Source of the DNA: Chitinophagaceae bacterium UBA4857
GTDB taxonomy: Bacteria > Bacteroidota > Bacteroidia > Chitinophagales > Chitinophagaceae
DNA: 40,281 nucleotides
Assembly (NCBI GenBank): GCA_002399735.1
Contig: DHEF01000048.1
Coordinates: 1-40,281, forward strand
Direction: 5' to 3'
Shown: piece after piece, positions 40,134-40,281 of the stretch
Layout: each line of letters starts with the position of its first letter
How positions within the stretch are numbered: position 1 is the stretch's first letter
The notes under the pieces: model-generated
What the model was told of the DNA's origin: nothing
Database searches by the model: none
The model's input: only the letters and a program-made list of their open reading frames with translations
Program-made: the position numbers and the translations under genes

Positions 40134-40281
40134 CAAGTCCGGCACAAATCCCACACACAAATCTTCACCGGGCTTTTCACTGCAATCCGGCAGCCCATCA
40201 TCTTTAGTTAATGGTTCATCGCAAAAAACTCCGTCAACCTATTTTAAACAGGCACAAAAAATGTACGTCCCTGATATAAGT

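Larger units (their letters stand above)
39880..40281. other. Gene-free window end with repeats
   Basis: There is no gene in the last 402 bases. Apart from AT-rich sequence it contains CATTTCCAAATCATCAAATT at about 39996-40015 and the hairpin with flanking direct repeats at 40028-40133. The DNA after 40133 (GTCCGGC and TCCGGC motifs) looks repeat-derived too. Confidence 0.5.

Overview
The window looks like a chromosomal segment of a Bacteroidota bacterium, most likely of the Chitinophagaceae/Sphingobacteriia type. The evidence is two SusC/SusD pairs, an outer-membrane receptor with a carboxypeptidase-like N-terminal domain, lipoproteins with SCKK-type lipoboxes, AT-rich DNA, and promoter boxes of the TAnnTTTG type. 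I see no rRNA, tRNA, CRISPR array, transposase, integrase or phage gene. Family assignments come from reading motifs, not from a database search.

Layout. 0-5.5 kb (minus strand): tatC, a CNNM/CBS membrane protein of the HlyC/CorC/GldE type, gmk, a TPR lipoprotein-like protein and an MFS exporter. 5.8-6.7 kb (plus): an OmpA-type lipoprotein ending in a very strong hairpin terminator, then a GC-rich, highly structured non-coding block. 7-9 kb (minus): two tandem paralogous lipoproteins and a single-domain asparaginase-like protein. 9.05-9.7 kb holds no gene but two diverged copies of a dispersed repeat. 9.7-12.2 kb (plus): an RND/MMPL exporter. 12.3-22.2 kb (plus): susC1-susD1-susC2-susD2-lipoprotein, an outer-membrane uptake locus with no enzyme or regulator beside it. 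22.3-25.1 kb (minus): paaABCD, the phenylacetyl-CoA epoxidase genes, with a repeat cluster lodged between paaB and paaC. 25.3-26 kb (plus): a PAP2-like membrane protein. 26.2-29 kb (minus): a TonB-receptor-like outer-membrane protein. 29.3-32.1 kb (plus): promoter, cobalamin riboswitch, metE and terminator. 32.2-34.9 kb (plus): a CWC cysteine-rich protein, an acyl-CoA thioesterase and a GH20 hexosaminidase. 35.2-39.3 kb (plus): a tight operon of a UvrD-type helicase with an Fe-S nuclease domain, a SET-domain protein and a GNAT acetyltransferase. 39.4-39.9 kb (minus): a metallophosphoesterase. The last 400 bases hold a hairpin flanked by direct repeats.

How the genes work together. Most genes are housekeeping or envelope functions. 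Clear functional units are the Sus uptake locus (glycan or peptide import across the outer membrane), the paa operon (aerobic phenylacetate catabolism, with the reductase paaE and the other pathway genes not in this window), and the B12-repressed metE (methionine synthesis when cobalamin is scarce).

The most unusual signal is not a gene. It is a family of modular, mosaic intergenic repeats sharing the core AGAGTGCGACGCAA. They occur in both orientations at about 9.3, 9.45, 23.7, 26.0, 29.27, 32.9, 35.0 and 35.15 kb, always outside coding sequence, and are built from interchangeable left, middle and right segments. Further short-repeat families (a CATTTCCAAAT module, a TTGAAC array, and hairpins carrying TCATCCTGAG in the loop) occupy much of the remaining intergenic space.
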